Part shown: one piece after another, positions 30,531-40,797 of the stretch
Layout of the letters: every line of letters begins with the position of its first letter
Numbering within the stretch: the first letter of the stretch is position 1
NCBI GenBank assembly: GCA_024509875.1
Contig: JAMPIV010012251.1
Location: 186,001-250,000 of the forward strand
DNA from: Oreohelix idahoensis
Lineage: Eukaryota; Mollusca; Gastropoda; Stylommatophora; Oreohelicidae
Direction of reading: 5' to 3'
Length of the DNA: 64,000 nucleotides
The notes under the pieces: model-generated
What the model was told of the DNA's origin: nothing
Seen by the model: only the letters and a program-made list of their open reading frames with translations
The model's database searches: none
Made by a program: the position numbers and the translations under genes

Positions 30531-31105
30531 AGTTGTTACCAGTACGTTAGGATGACTGTACTACATATTCTAATTATGCAAGTATTTGTACTATTGTTGC
30601 TGATGTCCAGGACTATGCTGTTGAGATTATATGTATGGAACTGTGTCAACAAGACTTTCTGATTCAATTTATATCATTGTGCGCCCGTCCTGTCTTCAAA
30701 ACCATCGAGTTTATCACGGTGCAATGCGCGTCGTTTCCGTGTTTTCCAGAAACGTTAATGGGATTGTTTCATTGTTGGTTACAAATGTTTCAGTAACAAC
30801 ACTCTATATATTGAAGATGGAGATTCCTATAACACTGTTTGCTTAATTTTTTTTTTCACGATATAGTCTGTTTTCAAAGCTTATTTCGTTTTTTCATCAA
30901 ATCTTTCCTCATAATTTTCCCTTTTCGTTCTGTGTTATTTTTACTTTTCTCATCTTCGCGTTCTCTTATTTCATCGTTTTCCGTCATTCTTAGATGCTTC
31001 TCTCGCTTTGTTCTAACTACATTTTTTTCATTTATTTTCATAACTTCATATTCGAGCATACACTTTCTACATTGTTTCTTGCAAATGAAACTGGTACTTT
31101 ACTTT

Positions 31106-31345
31106 TAAGCCTCCGAGTGGCTAGAGAGTTTGCCCCTCGAGGCAAAGGAACCTGTTTGGAAACAAAAGCGCGTCACACTCCAGTCTATCCAGCTGTAAAA
31201 CTGGACATGTGACTGCTGTTGATTTTGGTGAAGGCAAAGGCAGCGACGAAATGAAATGGTGACTTCCCACATGAAGCTGAGACGTAGTATACATGAGGTA
31301 TTAAACACTTCTCTCCCCTACGGCAGTATATGCTATGGAACTACC
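31106..31345 (+). mobile_element. tRNA-derived SINE (family 1), degenerate
   Basis: An A-box-like gtggctagagag is followed by a weak B-box region, then the family body (cactccagtctatccagctg, acacttctctcccctacggc). The same body follows the better-preserved head at 37996-38262. No intact tRNA fold. Confidence 0.6.
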
Positions 31346-31564
31346 TTTACATTTGTACTCTACATCAAATCAAGAATACAAGCGCCAAGTACACACATCA
31401 AACCTATCAGGCAAAGAAAATAGTTCATTCGCCTATTACGTTAATCGCGTGCCATGTGTGTAGCTACCACAGACAGTCTACCAGCAACTCGCTCTACATC
31501 AGGAGTGTGTGCTATTATGTATAACAATGGTTCTCAAACATTTAGACCGAGGTACCCCATAAAG

Positions 31565-31750
31565 CAGTGGTAGGCAACGAAAGAGCTGTTGGGATCTACT
31601 TTAAAAACATTGAGCTATATAAAGATCGCTGTAATAAAATCGGGTCTGTTTTCAGTGTATTTGTAATTTGGAAAGTGCAACCTATAGTTTAACGATTAGC
31701 CCTGGCGGACCATCTGTTACCGGCAATTAAATGGTGTAAAATTCAATCTA
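31565..31750. repeat. hAT-like MITE remnant
   Basis: Starts cagtggtaggcaac, a common hAT-type end. It shares ggatctactttaaaaacattgagct with 35053-35130 (gaatctactttggaaacactgagct) and later ttggaaagtg. Related ends with gatctac repeats are at 33390-33420 and 35315-35365. Boundaries are unclear. Confidence 0.4.
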
Positions 31751-31767
31751 AATATTTACAAAATGTA

Positions 31768-32126
31768 GGAGCCGCGCTAGCGTAGTGGTTACAACACCGC
31801 TCTGGCGACCGAGTGATTCAGGATCAAACCCGGGCGACGGCATTTGAGGATTTTTCGTCGACCGGGATTTCGACTGGATTAACTCGAGACCTGGCGAGGA
31901 CATTTGAAGAGTGTCGTCGACCAGGGACTGGCGGCTCCTGAGCCGACCCAGCTCTAATGGGTACCTCCGAAAACGGCGAGTATTTGCCTGAATGGCGAGG
32001 GACACTTGTCTCTGTACCAGAAAATAGGATACTCACGTAAAAATCAATGTCAGGTTAGACATTAAAAATAACCTGAGATTTCGCCTCGAGTATTAGCGGG
32101 CGTACGAAAAAAAAAAAATAAAAATA
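31768..32126 (+). mobile_element. tRNA-derived SINE (family 2) with A-rich tail
   Basis: The head agccgcgctagcgtagtgg has an A box (tagcgtagtgg) and a B box (ggatcaaaccc). The tail is A-rich (ends about 32126). AAAATGTA flanks both sides (31760-31767 and 32127-32134). A related copy on the minus strand is 40425-40652. Confidence 0.8.
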
Positions 32127-32269
32127 AAAATGTAAACTTCAATTCAAAGAAAATGAACGCGTTCCTATCTCTTAGGGTGAATTTTACTAACCAAGCTGGT
32201 AGGTTTTCAATGGGAATGCAGAAAAAAATACCTCTGATCCTAGGGACACGGCTCTATTAAATGTCGGTG

Positions 32270-33309
32270 TATGCATGAAGATACATATATGAAGTCATCC
32301 TTATATGACCACCAGCTAAGCACAATGCTACAGTATACAGATGTGGAAGTGAACCTCTGTCTGTAAGGCTAATTACACCCTTATTGACTCTTGAAATCAA
32401 ATATACAATTCCAGGGTTCCCCCCTGTGGTGAAACATATTGAGAACCCAGCATTACACACAAAGCTCGGAGGACTCACGTGAGCTCTAGACGAACTCTGG
32501 GCTTTTTACTTGGTTGACTGACTACATGCAGGAGGATTTCACTGTGGAACCATGATAGGCAGGGCAGCTGAGATGTGGCTGTGTGTAGGATGTGACAATT
32601 CCTCAGGAGAGCACAGAGCTAGAGCACAATATTTTGGTTCTGCATATTTGGAGAACCCCCTTGGATGGCGGGGAATGCAGAGTTTGTCACATGCTTCTTC
32701 CTCCTAGTTTACGACCAGATGTGATGATCCTGTAAATGCAAGCCACGCTTAAGAAACTGGAGCTCATGACTTCAACTCAACACGTTTCGGAATGGCAGAA
32801 AAGCCACAGGAAAAGGCCTAGATCTACAGTGTAGATCAGTGTTTCTCAAGCGGTGTACCGCGGCACAAAAGTGTGCCGCCGTGTCTATCAAAGGGTGCCT
32901 CAAAAATTTTGTAAATTTACTACATGAAGTATATTTTGAGTGATCATGTAATAGAAAACTGATCTTACAGCTTGAATTCATTCAATAATAATTGAAGCTA
33001 TTAACTTCATTGAACAAAAATAGATATACTTCAAAGGTATTTTAAACAATTAAAAGAAAGTCGAATTGAGTTTTCTTTATTCCAAAGTACCCAAAAATTA
33101 GTGTATTTAATTACTATATTTCACTGTAATTTCTTATTCAGGTGCGGGGTCAGATAGGTGTGCCGTACATTTTTAGAAAATTGGAAAGTGTGCCGTGAAC
33201 ACAAAAAGGTTCAGAAACACTGGTGTAGATGATACCAAGGTGTCTTCATTTTGGCATTGGCTGCAAAAAGAGCGAGAAGCTCAGCATTCCTAGTTAATCA
33301 AAAAACAAC
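32270..33309 (+). mobile_element. unassigned retroposon, copy A (carries a MITE)
   Basis: Flanked by AAATGTCGGTGT at 32258-32269 and 33310-33321, a 12-bp target duplication, and ending in an A-rich stretch (aatcaaaaaacaac). Without the MITE at 32837-33222 it is about 650 bp. A homologous copy lies inverted at 36405-37060 and is collinear over most of its length. No coding frame is conserved. Non-LTR-mediated insertion is implied; the family is unknown to me. Confidence 0.75.
32837..33222. mobile_element. hAT-type MITE inside retroposon copy A
   Basis: 386 bp. Ends CAGTGTTTCTCAAGC and (reversed) CAGTGTTTCTGAACC, with repeated gtgtgccg motifs. GTGTAGAT at 32829-32836 and 33223-33230 is the 8-bp duplication. 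Copy B at about 36500 shows the empty site (ctacactgtag with no insert). Confidence 0.92.
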
Positions 33310-33321
33310 AAATGTCGGTGT

Positions 33322-34104
33322 GTGAGGACTAGCCCGAAGTGTCTCTAGCTTAAAAATTAGTTTTTTTTCCTCTTCTCAGAGATCTACCAAAATCATCCCT
33401 AGTGATCTACTGGTAGACACGGTCGTTCGATTGACGATCACTAAAGTGTCGGCTAGACCCTCAATACCTGCTAAGTTTATTGTAGGTATAAAACGATAAG
33501 AACTGGTTGTTTTTGGTGTTCAGCATGTAGGTATTATGTTATGATAGTGCAAACAAATAAATAAATAAAAATATACGTACAAATTTAATTTTAAACTAAA
33601 AAAAAAGTAATTTTTATTACAACGCCAAATTTGAAGAAAAAAAGACTCAACGTGAATCTAATAACATACAAGGTGCCATAGACATTTAGCAATGTTACGG
33701 AAAGTAGGCGCAAACGGCGATGATCATCATCGACGAGTGCCACGAATGTCTGCTTAACCATCATTTCTTTTTCTCTTGCTTATGAGTTAGTCTCACAATA
33801 TTTGGCAGAGACACAAAAACATAAAGAGGTCGTCATAAATGGTAACACTTTACCAGCTGATTTGTCTGATGTATTAGGGAACGTGTTTAACAATCTAAGT
33901 AAAAACGAAGAGAATAATAACAAATAAAAAAACAAAACATTTTCTTGGAGTATCAATAAGCTCTTTTTTCTGATGTTACAGAGCAGTTTCGTCTTGTTCA
34001 CAAAAGGCTTAGTTGTCTACCTGTAGTGTTCCATGTCTGTATTGACAAGAAAACATCCTTCAAAACAGATCGGCAAGGTGATCAGTTATTGTTTATCATC
34101 ATCA
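33322..34104. other. AT-rich DNA without a gene
   Basis: Only a hAT-remnant-like piece (gatctaccaaaatcatccc, gatctactggtagac) near 33390-33420 and several A-runs are seen. Confidence 0.4.
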
Positions 34105-34740
34105 ACAGTCAGTTCCCCAAGGAGCATAGGCATTCTTCTTCTTCTTCTGTCACCATCAGACGTCAAATTGAATAGGTTCAAAGAAAGCAGTGGTCAGCTT
34201 GAGGCTATCGAAATTTCCGTTGAGTTTTTCCAGGAATGGTACTGATGATGGTCATATGCACTTTCTCTGTTCCTCATGTGTTGGACATCTTTGCAGCAGA
34301 TGTTCAGCACTCATTTTATCGGTGCCACATTTACACTCATCAGTAGTTCCTATCTTTAAGTGGTTGAATAGATGGTATCCCAATCTGTAGTGACCTGTGC
34401 GAAGTCTGAAGATTACTACTTGTTCGTTTCTGCTGAGCTGGTAGTATGCATCATATTTTTGGTGGCCTGGATGCTTTGCTTCTCCCTTGCTCCTGTATTT
34501 ACGCTTGATAAAACTCTTGGCCTCTTCATAAGTTATACTTGCGTCAAATTGAGGTAGCTTTCCCCCTTTCTTTGCTAATATATCAGCCTCTTCATTTCTG
34601 AGGACGTTGCATTGAGATGGGGTCCACTGTATCACAACTTTTTTCAATCGCTGACACAGTCTGTGAAGGCATAGACATTAAACAAAAGTGTACCAAGTCC
34701 TTCTGTTCCTTGCCATCTTCAGTTACTGATTATAAGCATA
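34105..34740 (-). repeat. RTE-like LINE 3' end split by another LINE
   Basis: Outside the insert at 34135-34668, the flanks (ccccaaggagcatagg and taccaagtccttctg, ccttgccatcttcagtt) match the RTE-like 3' end seen at 1020-1056 and 24982-25030. This is an old copy that received a separate LINE insertion near the same place. Confidence 0.6.
34135..34668 (-). pseudogene. jockey/I-like LINE 3' fragment (RNase H end)
   Basis: The minus-strand frame shows VVIQWTPSQCNVLRNEEAD (RNase H), EQVVIFRLRTGHYRLG and a Cys/His end (CKCGTDKMSAEHLLQRCP), matching the C-terminus of 1096-1641. The (GAA)n tail is at 34135-34149. GCATAGRCATT (34124-34134 and 34669-34679, one mismatch) is its target duplication. Strongly 5' truncated. 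Confidence 0.82.
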
Positions 34741-35052
34741 TTAAAAATCCTTCTGTTTGACGCAATAGGTACACTACACACTGGTTACTCTCGAAATACC
34801 CTCAGGGTTTCCTTTATCCCAAGCTGAGAACCACGAAGGTATAGGCTACTGGATAGAGCATTTACATTTAAGAGATTGGATGGCTTAAGTGTGTATGTGC
34901 TACATTGCTCCACCGAATCGGAATCGGTCGAGTGAATTCAGCATAATTTAGACCATATGAAAATAAAACTGTCACGTAGGAATAAGTCCTGGATTTTAAT
35001 AAATCGTATGAATTTTCTTTATCGCCCCTTCACTTAGCGTTAAGAATATTCT

Positions 35053-35370
35053 AGCACAGTGGTGTGATCTATCGGAATCTACTTTGGAAACACTGAGCTT
35101 TGTAAAGATCTACCTTGGTTTACATCATGAATGTTTTCAGGTTTCAGGGTATTTCGAATTTTGGAAAAAGTGCCGCACATGTTTGTTGAAGGCTTATGCT
35201 CCCTGAGGAGCGGAGGTTAATGATGATTATGATATATAGCTGTTATTTCTGCCGGATAGGGGGACAAGGCTAGTCCTAAATTTCCCGAGCTAAAATATTC
35301 GTCCCCCTTCCCGCCATCTAGTGATCTACCAAATGATCTACTGTGATCTAACGGCATCGCGATTTTCCGA
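35053..35370 (+). repeat. hAT-like MITE remnant with an RTE 3' tail
   Basis: 35053-35170 resembles 31565-31690. At 35182-35215 tttgttgaaggcttatgctcc, ctgaggagcgg and a stop match the RTE-like C-terminal codons (FVEGLCSLRSGG), followed by tgatgattatgat. 35315-35365 holds gatctac repeats like those at 33390. Confidence 0.45.
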
Positions 35371-35509
35371 ATGCTGACCCTTGATCTAATTTGTTTCCAC
35401 AACAAGAAAGGGACAACTATTGGATAGGAATGGGAAAGGGGAGGGAGGGGGGGGGGGAAGAGTTCCATGACTTAAACAGAAGTCATGTCTCTAGAACAAC
35501 CGAAACGGT

Positions 35510-35735
35510 AAATGTAGTCCCATAGAAGATACTGCTGTGGGAGGTGAAGTGTTAGAGACCACAATACAAGGTCTCATCTTTCTGAGATGGAGAGATTACT
35601 TTACTTCCTGTGCGTTCCCTAACTCAAGAACAGATTGAGGTGCCCGTTTACAGCTGGGTGGATTGGAGCGTGACGCTAACAAGTTTTGAGCCCAGTAAGC
35701 ACTTTAACCACTACGTCAATGGACGCTATAACAAG
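35510..35735 (-). mobile_element. tRNA-derived SINE (family 1), minus strand
   Basis: The minus strand starts gtccattgacgtagtgg (A box), then a B-box-like ggctcaaaact, then the family body (ctgtaaacgggcacctcaat, ctctaacacttcacctccc, tatgggacta). Diverged from 54786-55040 but collinear. Confidence 0.65.
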
Positions 35736-36404
35736 CTGAAAATATTGTATGTATGATCTTAGAATTAGTTAAAGAGCATATTAATAATATATATTTTATA
35801 AAGATAATGCAGGTGTAACATGGTTTTATAGAAATACAGTCCAGTTTACTGTCAATTACATGTAGAGTTTTAACGTGCTTTTAATGACACTCACAAATAT
35901 TTTTGTCCATATTGCTATTTATGAGTTTAGTGGTTTAACGTTTCTACATGACTGAGCGGAGGGCTGGGGGAGTCCACCGTCTCCCTGCTTAACCCTATTT
36001 TGTTGCCTTTTCCTGTACGCTTGACAGGACTGGTAACAAGGTTACTGTTCTTTGCTCCCCTTTCTAGCAGAAGGAAACTTATTTAACTGACGGAAAGAAC
36101 CAGATAAACATTTATAGAACAGAAAGTGAGGGGAAGGCACTGCTATTGGATAGGACACACAGCTGATAGCATTACAAGGCAGTCATTGTTATGGACATCC
36201 CATGGTGAGAGAACTAAAAAGAGACCAAAAAAAAACACACACACACACACATGTGGATAAGATAACTGGAGAGATAACAAAAGAATAAAGAAGACATGTA
36301 AATATCTAGAACAAATAGCATAGGACAGTAGGACTTATCATGTTTCTATTTAGGACCTGTGCTCCAATGGGAGCTAAAAGGTTAAGCTGGTGATGAAAAA
36401 TGTG
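35736..36404. other. no gene; short repeat pieces
   Basis: A motif at 36045-36065 (gttactgttctttgctcccc) resembles 54218-54240. A short CA run lies at about 36234-36250. Nothing else recognised. Confidence 0.35.
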
Positions 36405-37060
36405 TTTCTCATAGGGGCATTGTTGTTTAACTAGGGCTGCTGAGCTTCTCGCTCTTTTGCAGCCAATACAACGTTGAAGACTCCTTGGTATTATCTACAC
36501 TGTAGATCTAGGCTTTTCCTGTGGCTTTTTTGCTATTCCGAAACATGTTGAGTTGAAGTCATGAGCTCCAGTTTTTCCAGCTTGGCTGGCATTTAAAGAA
36601 TCATCACAGCTGGTCCCAAGCTAGGAGAAGAAAGCGCGTGGCATACTGTGCATTCTCAGCCTTACAAAGGGGCTCTCCAAATATGCAGAGCTAAAATACT
36701 GTGCTATGGTTCTGGGCTCTGCCAAGGAATTTTCACCTCCTACACAGAGCCACTTCTCAGTTCCCCTGCCCATCATGGGCTCACAGTGAGATCGCCCTGT
36801 GTGCAGCCAACCAAATAAAAAGCTAGAGTTATGTCTGGAACTTAAGTAACTCCTCCAAGCTTAGTGTGTAATGCTGGGTTCTTAACATGTTTCACCACAT
36901 GGTGAATCCCTAGAAGTGTGTAGATGATTTCAAGAGTCAATGAGTGTGTAATTAGCCGCACATACAGGTTAAATTCCACATTTGAATGCTGTAGCATTGT
37001 ACTTAGCTGGTGGCCATATAAGCATGACTCCAGATATGCCTCCATGCATTCATTGTGGGC
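36405..37060 (-). mobile_element. unassigned retroposon, copy B
   Basis: The reverse complement is collinear with copy A at 32270-33309 (for example gagctcatgacttcaactc, ggcctagatctacagtgtag in A and tagatctacagtgtagataa in B) but lacks its MITE. The two copies lie inverted about 3.1 kb apart. No conserved frame. Confidence 0.75.
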
Positions 37061-37482
37061 ATAACGAATACCATGAACAAACTAAATAGGACTGTTATAT
37101 AAGAAAACAGTAAACAAATCTCCAGTATAAGACAAAGAACAAGTGTCTATAGGTATCTGTTATGACCACTGATATTAAAATAAATTATAATAACAAATTA
37201 AAAAAAAGAACGCAATGAAGATAAAGGAACTAGAGACATATTTTGATAAGCTCGGAACTTAATAAAAAAAGTGAAAATATACAACATAATTGATTCGAAC
37301 AACACCTGTTACAATAGATGCCAGGAGGGTTCTATTATTTGGGCACCTCATCCTTGACCGACTTCCTATTATGCGCGTGTTATCGTGTGTGGAAACCGGG
37401 GGTCGTTACTAAGAAATAACAAATAGAACCACTGAGCCTTACTAAACTTGTCGGAATAGACAGCTCAGGGGGTCTTTTATAC
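37061..37482. other. no gene recognised
   Basis: AT-rich sequence with short frames only; nothing recognisable. Confidence 0.4.
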
Positions 37483-37995
37483 ATGGTGAAGGTGATCTTG
37501 TCTGTCTACAACTTCCTGTCTCCAGTACAGTTCATCAATACAATTGTTGACTTCTTTCCATGCATTGATGTCAAACTATCATGTTTCTTCTTTCTTTGTC
37601 GCCCTCTGTCTTTTTGTTTCTTCCATCTTTCCTGTGGTCACGATATATTTCCGCTTTGTTCTTGTCATTACATGCCCAAACATTTGACTGCTTCCTTGTC
37701 ATGTAAGTAGTAGACCTACGCTTCATTCGTACACTGGTTTCTTTCAAGACGTCATCATAACTCTTTTGAGCTGTCCATTGTTTTCTTAAAAATCATTTGT
37801 AAAACCACATATCTGTGACCCCCAGTGCTTTTTCTGCTTATTTACTAATCGTCCATAACTTATTTCTGCGTGTCAGAACTGGCTCTACATAGAACTGAAG
37901 AACTCTGTTTCTTACTTTCATTGACAAGGAATTGCTACATGCAATACTTTTCATTTGACGGAATGCTGATTTTGACAGGGTTAGTTCACTTGAGG
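37483..37995 (-). pseudogene. degenerate RTE-like LINE fragment
   Basis: The minus strand is collinear with 27550-28030: acttcctgtctccagtacag, catgcccaaacatttgactg, gtaaaaccacat, tactttcattgacaaggaat and ggaatgctgattttgac all have counterparts. Many stops. It ends where the SINE at 37996 begins. Confidence 0.75.
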
Positions 37996-38262
37996 TCCGA
38001 TTGGCTAAGCGGATAGAGCATTTTCTTCTCGGGGCACAACTACCAAGTTCCGGGATCAAACCCTAATAGCGCCACGCACTAGTCTATCCAGCTGTAAATG
38101 GATACGTGATTCTGCTGTTAAGTTAATGAAAGCAAAAGCAGCAAAGAAGAGACATGGTCACCCCACCTCAAAAAGGCTTAATCTATTATGGTGACGTCTC
38201 TAACTCTTCACTCCCGTACGGCAGTTACTGCCAAAGTGCTACCTTTGTTTTAAAAAAATAGC
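37996..38262 (+). mobile_element. tRNA-derived SINE (family 1)
   Basis: The best-preserved head of the family: the A box TGGCTAAGCGG and B box GGATCAAACCC are both near consensus and spaced as in a tRNA. Then come cactagtctatccagctgta and ctctaactcttcactcccg. It lies directly against, or inside, the RTE fragment. Confidence 0.82.
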
Positions 38263-38419
38263 CTACCTTTTAGTCTACTTTCCACCTATGAGAAGAAAAA
38301 ACAAAAACAATGGCTGATAAGCGCCTTTCCCTACATCACCACCCGCCCATACAATTACTAAAACACTGAGTAAATCGCTGAAACCACAGGTACATATATA
38401 TACTAGGAGAAATGCTTAC

Positions 38420-38572
38420 CTTTGTTGGTTGTCCAGTTTTAATTTTAATGATAACGTTGTTGTCAGCTATCACTCTAAACTCCGCGTCTTTGTGGCTGTC
38501 TGTTTTCAGCTTAAGTTCACTAAATCTTGGCTGACCACCCAGAAAGCCGCTAGCTAGAGTCGGTTTAGACAT
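38420..38572 (-). CDS. candidate host first coding exon, unknown protein
   Basis: The minus strand opens with ATG at 38572 and runs 51 codons (MSKPTLASGFLGGQPRFSEL, KLKTDSHKDAEFRVIAD and on to KTGQPTK), then meets a consensus donor at 38419 (CAAAG|GTAAGC), so the exon ends in phase 0. Codon and residue composition look like a real protein, unlike the surrounding repeats, and no repeat copy is seen in this window. I do not recognise the family. Further exons would lie at lower coordinates or outside the window; I found none, so a very long, repeat-filled intron is implied. It could still be a chance frame. Confidence 0.5.
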
Positions 38573-38800
38573 TTCAAACGGATGATTATTAACCAGTACA
38601 CACTCAGATAATTTTATTCTTTAATGTCGATGAGATCAATCTTATTACTCTCAGAAAGTCTTCCGTACTAGTTTTTGGTGAACAAACTAGCGGACGTTTT
38701 TAAAATTGCTTTATCCGGTAGACCGGAACGTTTCAGCCAATACAATTGCTGACTTTATGAGCACGTGATATTCTCCCCGGTTAGGGGAAGGAAAATAAGT
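38573..38800 (-). promoter_or_regulatory. possible promoter/5' UTR of the 38420-38572 exon
   Basis: Upstream on the minus strand are GTATTGGCTG (inverted CCAAT, about 38738-38747) and gCACGTGc/a (about 38760-38767, an E-box). There is no clear TATA box. Low certainty; only the position relative to the exon suggests it. Confidence 0.25.
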
Positions 38801-39119
38801 TTGACCGAGACTATAGTCAACCACAAGCTTCGAAGACAACAAACCAGCGTATTGTGACTATCGACATGCTTACCTACTTTGGTAAAAATTTTTCGCTCTA
38901 AAATAATGCGGAATTTCTGTACTACGCAATTATACCACAGAAACCGAAACAGTGGCGTGTGTACGGCCATTTTGAAGTAGGAAAAAGCAGATGTATAGAG
39001 TCGCATAGGGTATTTAGAAAACGGGATGACTTTCACTTTCGAGATCTTTTGCTCGTAGTCCTGAAAAACTTGTGTCTGCTCATATCTCTGAAGTCTGTTG
39101 CAGTTTTAGGTTGTGCAAT

Positions 39120-39250
39120 GCCCTATGCAAGCGTGAGCTTGCGAGGCCTATTTGAATAAATTTATGGCGTATCGACAAACTTTTATTTATTTGTGAGGCC
39201 CCTAAAAGCGCGAGGCCTAGGCAAAAGCCTAAGTTGCCAATGCCTTAGAG
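39120..39250. repeat. short dispersed-repeat remnant
   Basis: gcgtgagcttgcgaggccta and gcccctaaaagcgcgaggcc are repeated near-copies within 100 bp, resembling ends of a degraded DNA transposon. Boundaries not found. Confidence 0.3.
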
Positions 39251-39612
39251 GGGTACTGACTGAGGTAACAAACAATTTCCAATACAACATGCAGATAAAT
39301 TCAACCCAAGCCCCTTTCGAAAACAAAGTAACCAAATACTCGTTGTTGTTGTTTTTGGATGAGGTGGGGTGGCCGGTGGTGGTAATGCTGAATGGCATTT
39401 TGACACATTCATGATAGTCTATTATAATCAGTTGTTATAACCTAATCAAAGAAACTAGATGCCAGCAAACATGGAAAGTATCTGAGTATTAGTCTTATAA
39501 GTTACATCCCAAAGTATTATTAAATGTTATAAAAAAGTACGATTCTATCAAAATGAAAACTAAACAAAAACAGTGTGGAGATGCCGAGGAAAAGAATGGG
39601 GAGGGGAGAGAC

Positions 39613-39614
<2 letters not shown>

Positions 39615-39655
<41 letters not shown>
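39615..39655. repeat. (GA)n microsatellite
   Basis: About 20 GA units in an otherwise featureless stretch (39251-39970). Confidence 0.95.
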
Positions 39656-39658
<3 letters not shown>

Positions 39659-39970
39659 TTCGACCATTAAAACAAGGAGTGAGATAGGGATGCGTTCTTT
39701 CACATTAAAGAAAAAAATGTGAGATATATAAAATTGGCATAGATACGGGCACACATAGGAATAAAAGAGCGTGTAAGATCTTCAGAACAAAGATATTAGT
39801 TTAATAGCATATAATTTACAGTGGCAAGTCTTTGTTTTTGTGTTGGCCTGTGTGGGGGCACGGCATGTCACACCTGGCTGGGGGCAACAAAAAAAAAAAC
39901 CTTTAATACGTACGACCAGAGTATTCTTATACCTTTTACCATCTGGTCGAAATGAAACAGCTAGATGGTG

Positions 39971-39971
<1 letters not shown>

Positions 39972-40042
<71 letters not shown>
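39972..40042. repeat. (AT)n microsatellite
   Basis: About 35 AT units. The SINE-like repeat at 40043 begins directly after it and another AT tract follows that repeat, so the repeat was inserted into an AT tract. Confidence 0.95.
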
Positions 40043-40044
<2 letters not shown>

Positions 40045-40346
40045 GACCCCAAGATGCAGCAATAGTGAATGCAGTCAGTGACCCATAGCTGTACTGCTTG
40101 CATCAGGACCAGCGAACCAGAGCTGGTCAAGACCGCACTCCACCTCCACGTGGTGGTCCTGGAAACAGTCTGCAGCAGTGCAGTCTGGCTGAGCGAGTGC
40201 GGATCGCAATGGGAAGGCAAACCCGGTCCCTAAAAAATGCCGTGCTGAAGTCGGATGTGTCGACCGAAAGGTGCAGATATCACAGCTTAGGCGTAAACAG
40301 ACACAACGCAACCACCGTCCTTTTCAGTGCGAACGAGGAAGAAGAA

Positions 40347-40349
<3 letters not shown>
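40043..40349 (+). mobile_element. (GAA)-tailed short retroposon, copy 1
   Basis: About 307 bp, gggaccccaagatgcagcaa to gcgaacgaggaagaagaaga. It is collinear with 49584-49890 over its full length, including aatgggaaggcaaacccggt and tcgaccgaaaggtgcagata. No A/B boxes stand out, so it may be a 3' fragment of a LINE rather than a tRNA SINE. It is not protein coding. Confidence 0.85.

Positions 40350-40404
<55 letters not shown>
40350..40404. repeat. (AT)n microsatellite
   Basis: AT tract directly after the GAA tail of the short retroposon. Confidence 0.95.
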
Positions 40405-40408
<4 letters not shown>

Positions 40409-40424
40409 TTTTTTTATTTTTTTT

Positions 40425-40652
40425 TCCCTTAACCAGCGGCACTTGTCATTGCGAGGCTGGGGAACCTGAGGACTTTCCTTCCAACCCGGTCAGGATTTCG
40501 CTCCTTCCCATGCAGGGTTTATCACAGGAGCCGTTCAGGCTATTCAGTCAAATTTCCGGCCGTAAACATTTCTTCAAACGCCGACGCCCGGGTTTGAACC
40601 ATGAACACCTGGTCGCCAGTACAACGCCTAAGCCATTACACCAGCGCGGCTC
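40425..40652 (-). mobile_element. tRNA-derived SINE (family 2), minus strand
   Basis: The minus strand reads ggagccgcgctggtgtaatg (A box TGGTGTAATGG), then GGTTCAAACCC (B box). The head matches 31768 (agccgcgct, actggcgacc / ctggcgaccg). It abuts the AT tract at 40656. Confidence 0.82.
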
Positions 40653-40653
40653 C

Positions 40654-40655
<2 letters not shown>

Positions 40656-40692
<37 letters not shown>

Positions 40693-40699
40693 TATATAA

Positions 40700-40792
<93 letters not shown>
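40656..40792. repeat. (AT)n microsatellite with AAAT interruptions
   Basis: About 137 bp of AT with three aaatatat interruptions near 40688-40712. Confidence 0.95.

Positions 40793-40797
<5 letters not shown>

Noticed and set aside
37996..38080. Possible tRNA gene (A and B boxes)
   Set aside because: The acceptor and anticodon stems do not form and the sequence continues into a shared SINE body, so it is a SINE head, not a tRNA gene.
38959..39159. Divergent plus-strand gene opposite the candidate host exon
   Set aside because: A 66-codon frame without splice signals or known motif, ending in repeat-like sequence; not enough support.
40327..40689. Frames rich in Ile-Tyr repeats over AT tracts (also 40548-40886 and 54822-55460)
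   Set aside because: Translation of (AT)n microsatellites, not genes.
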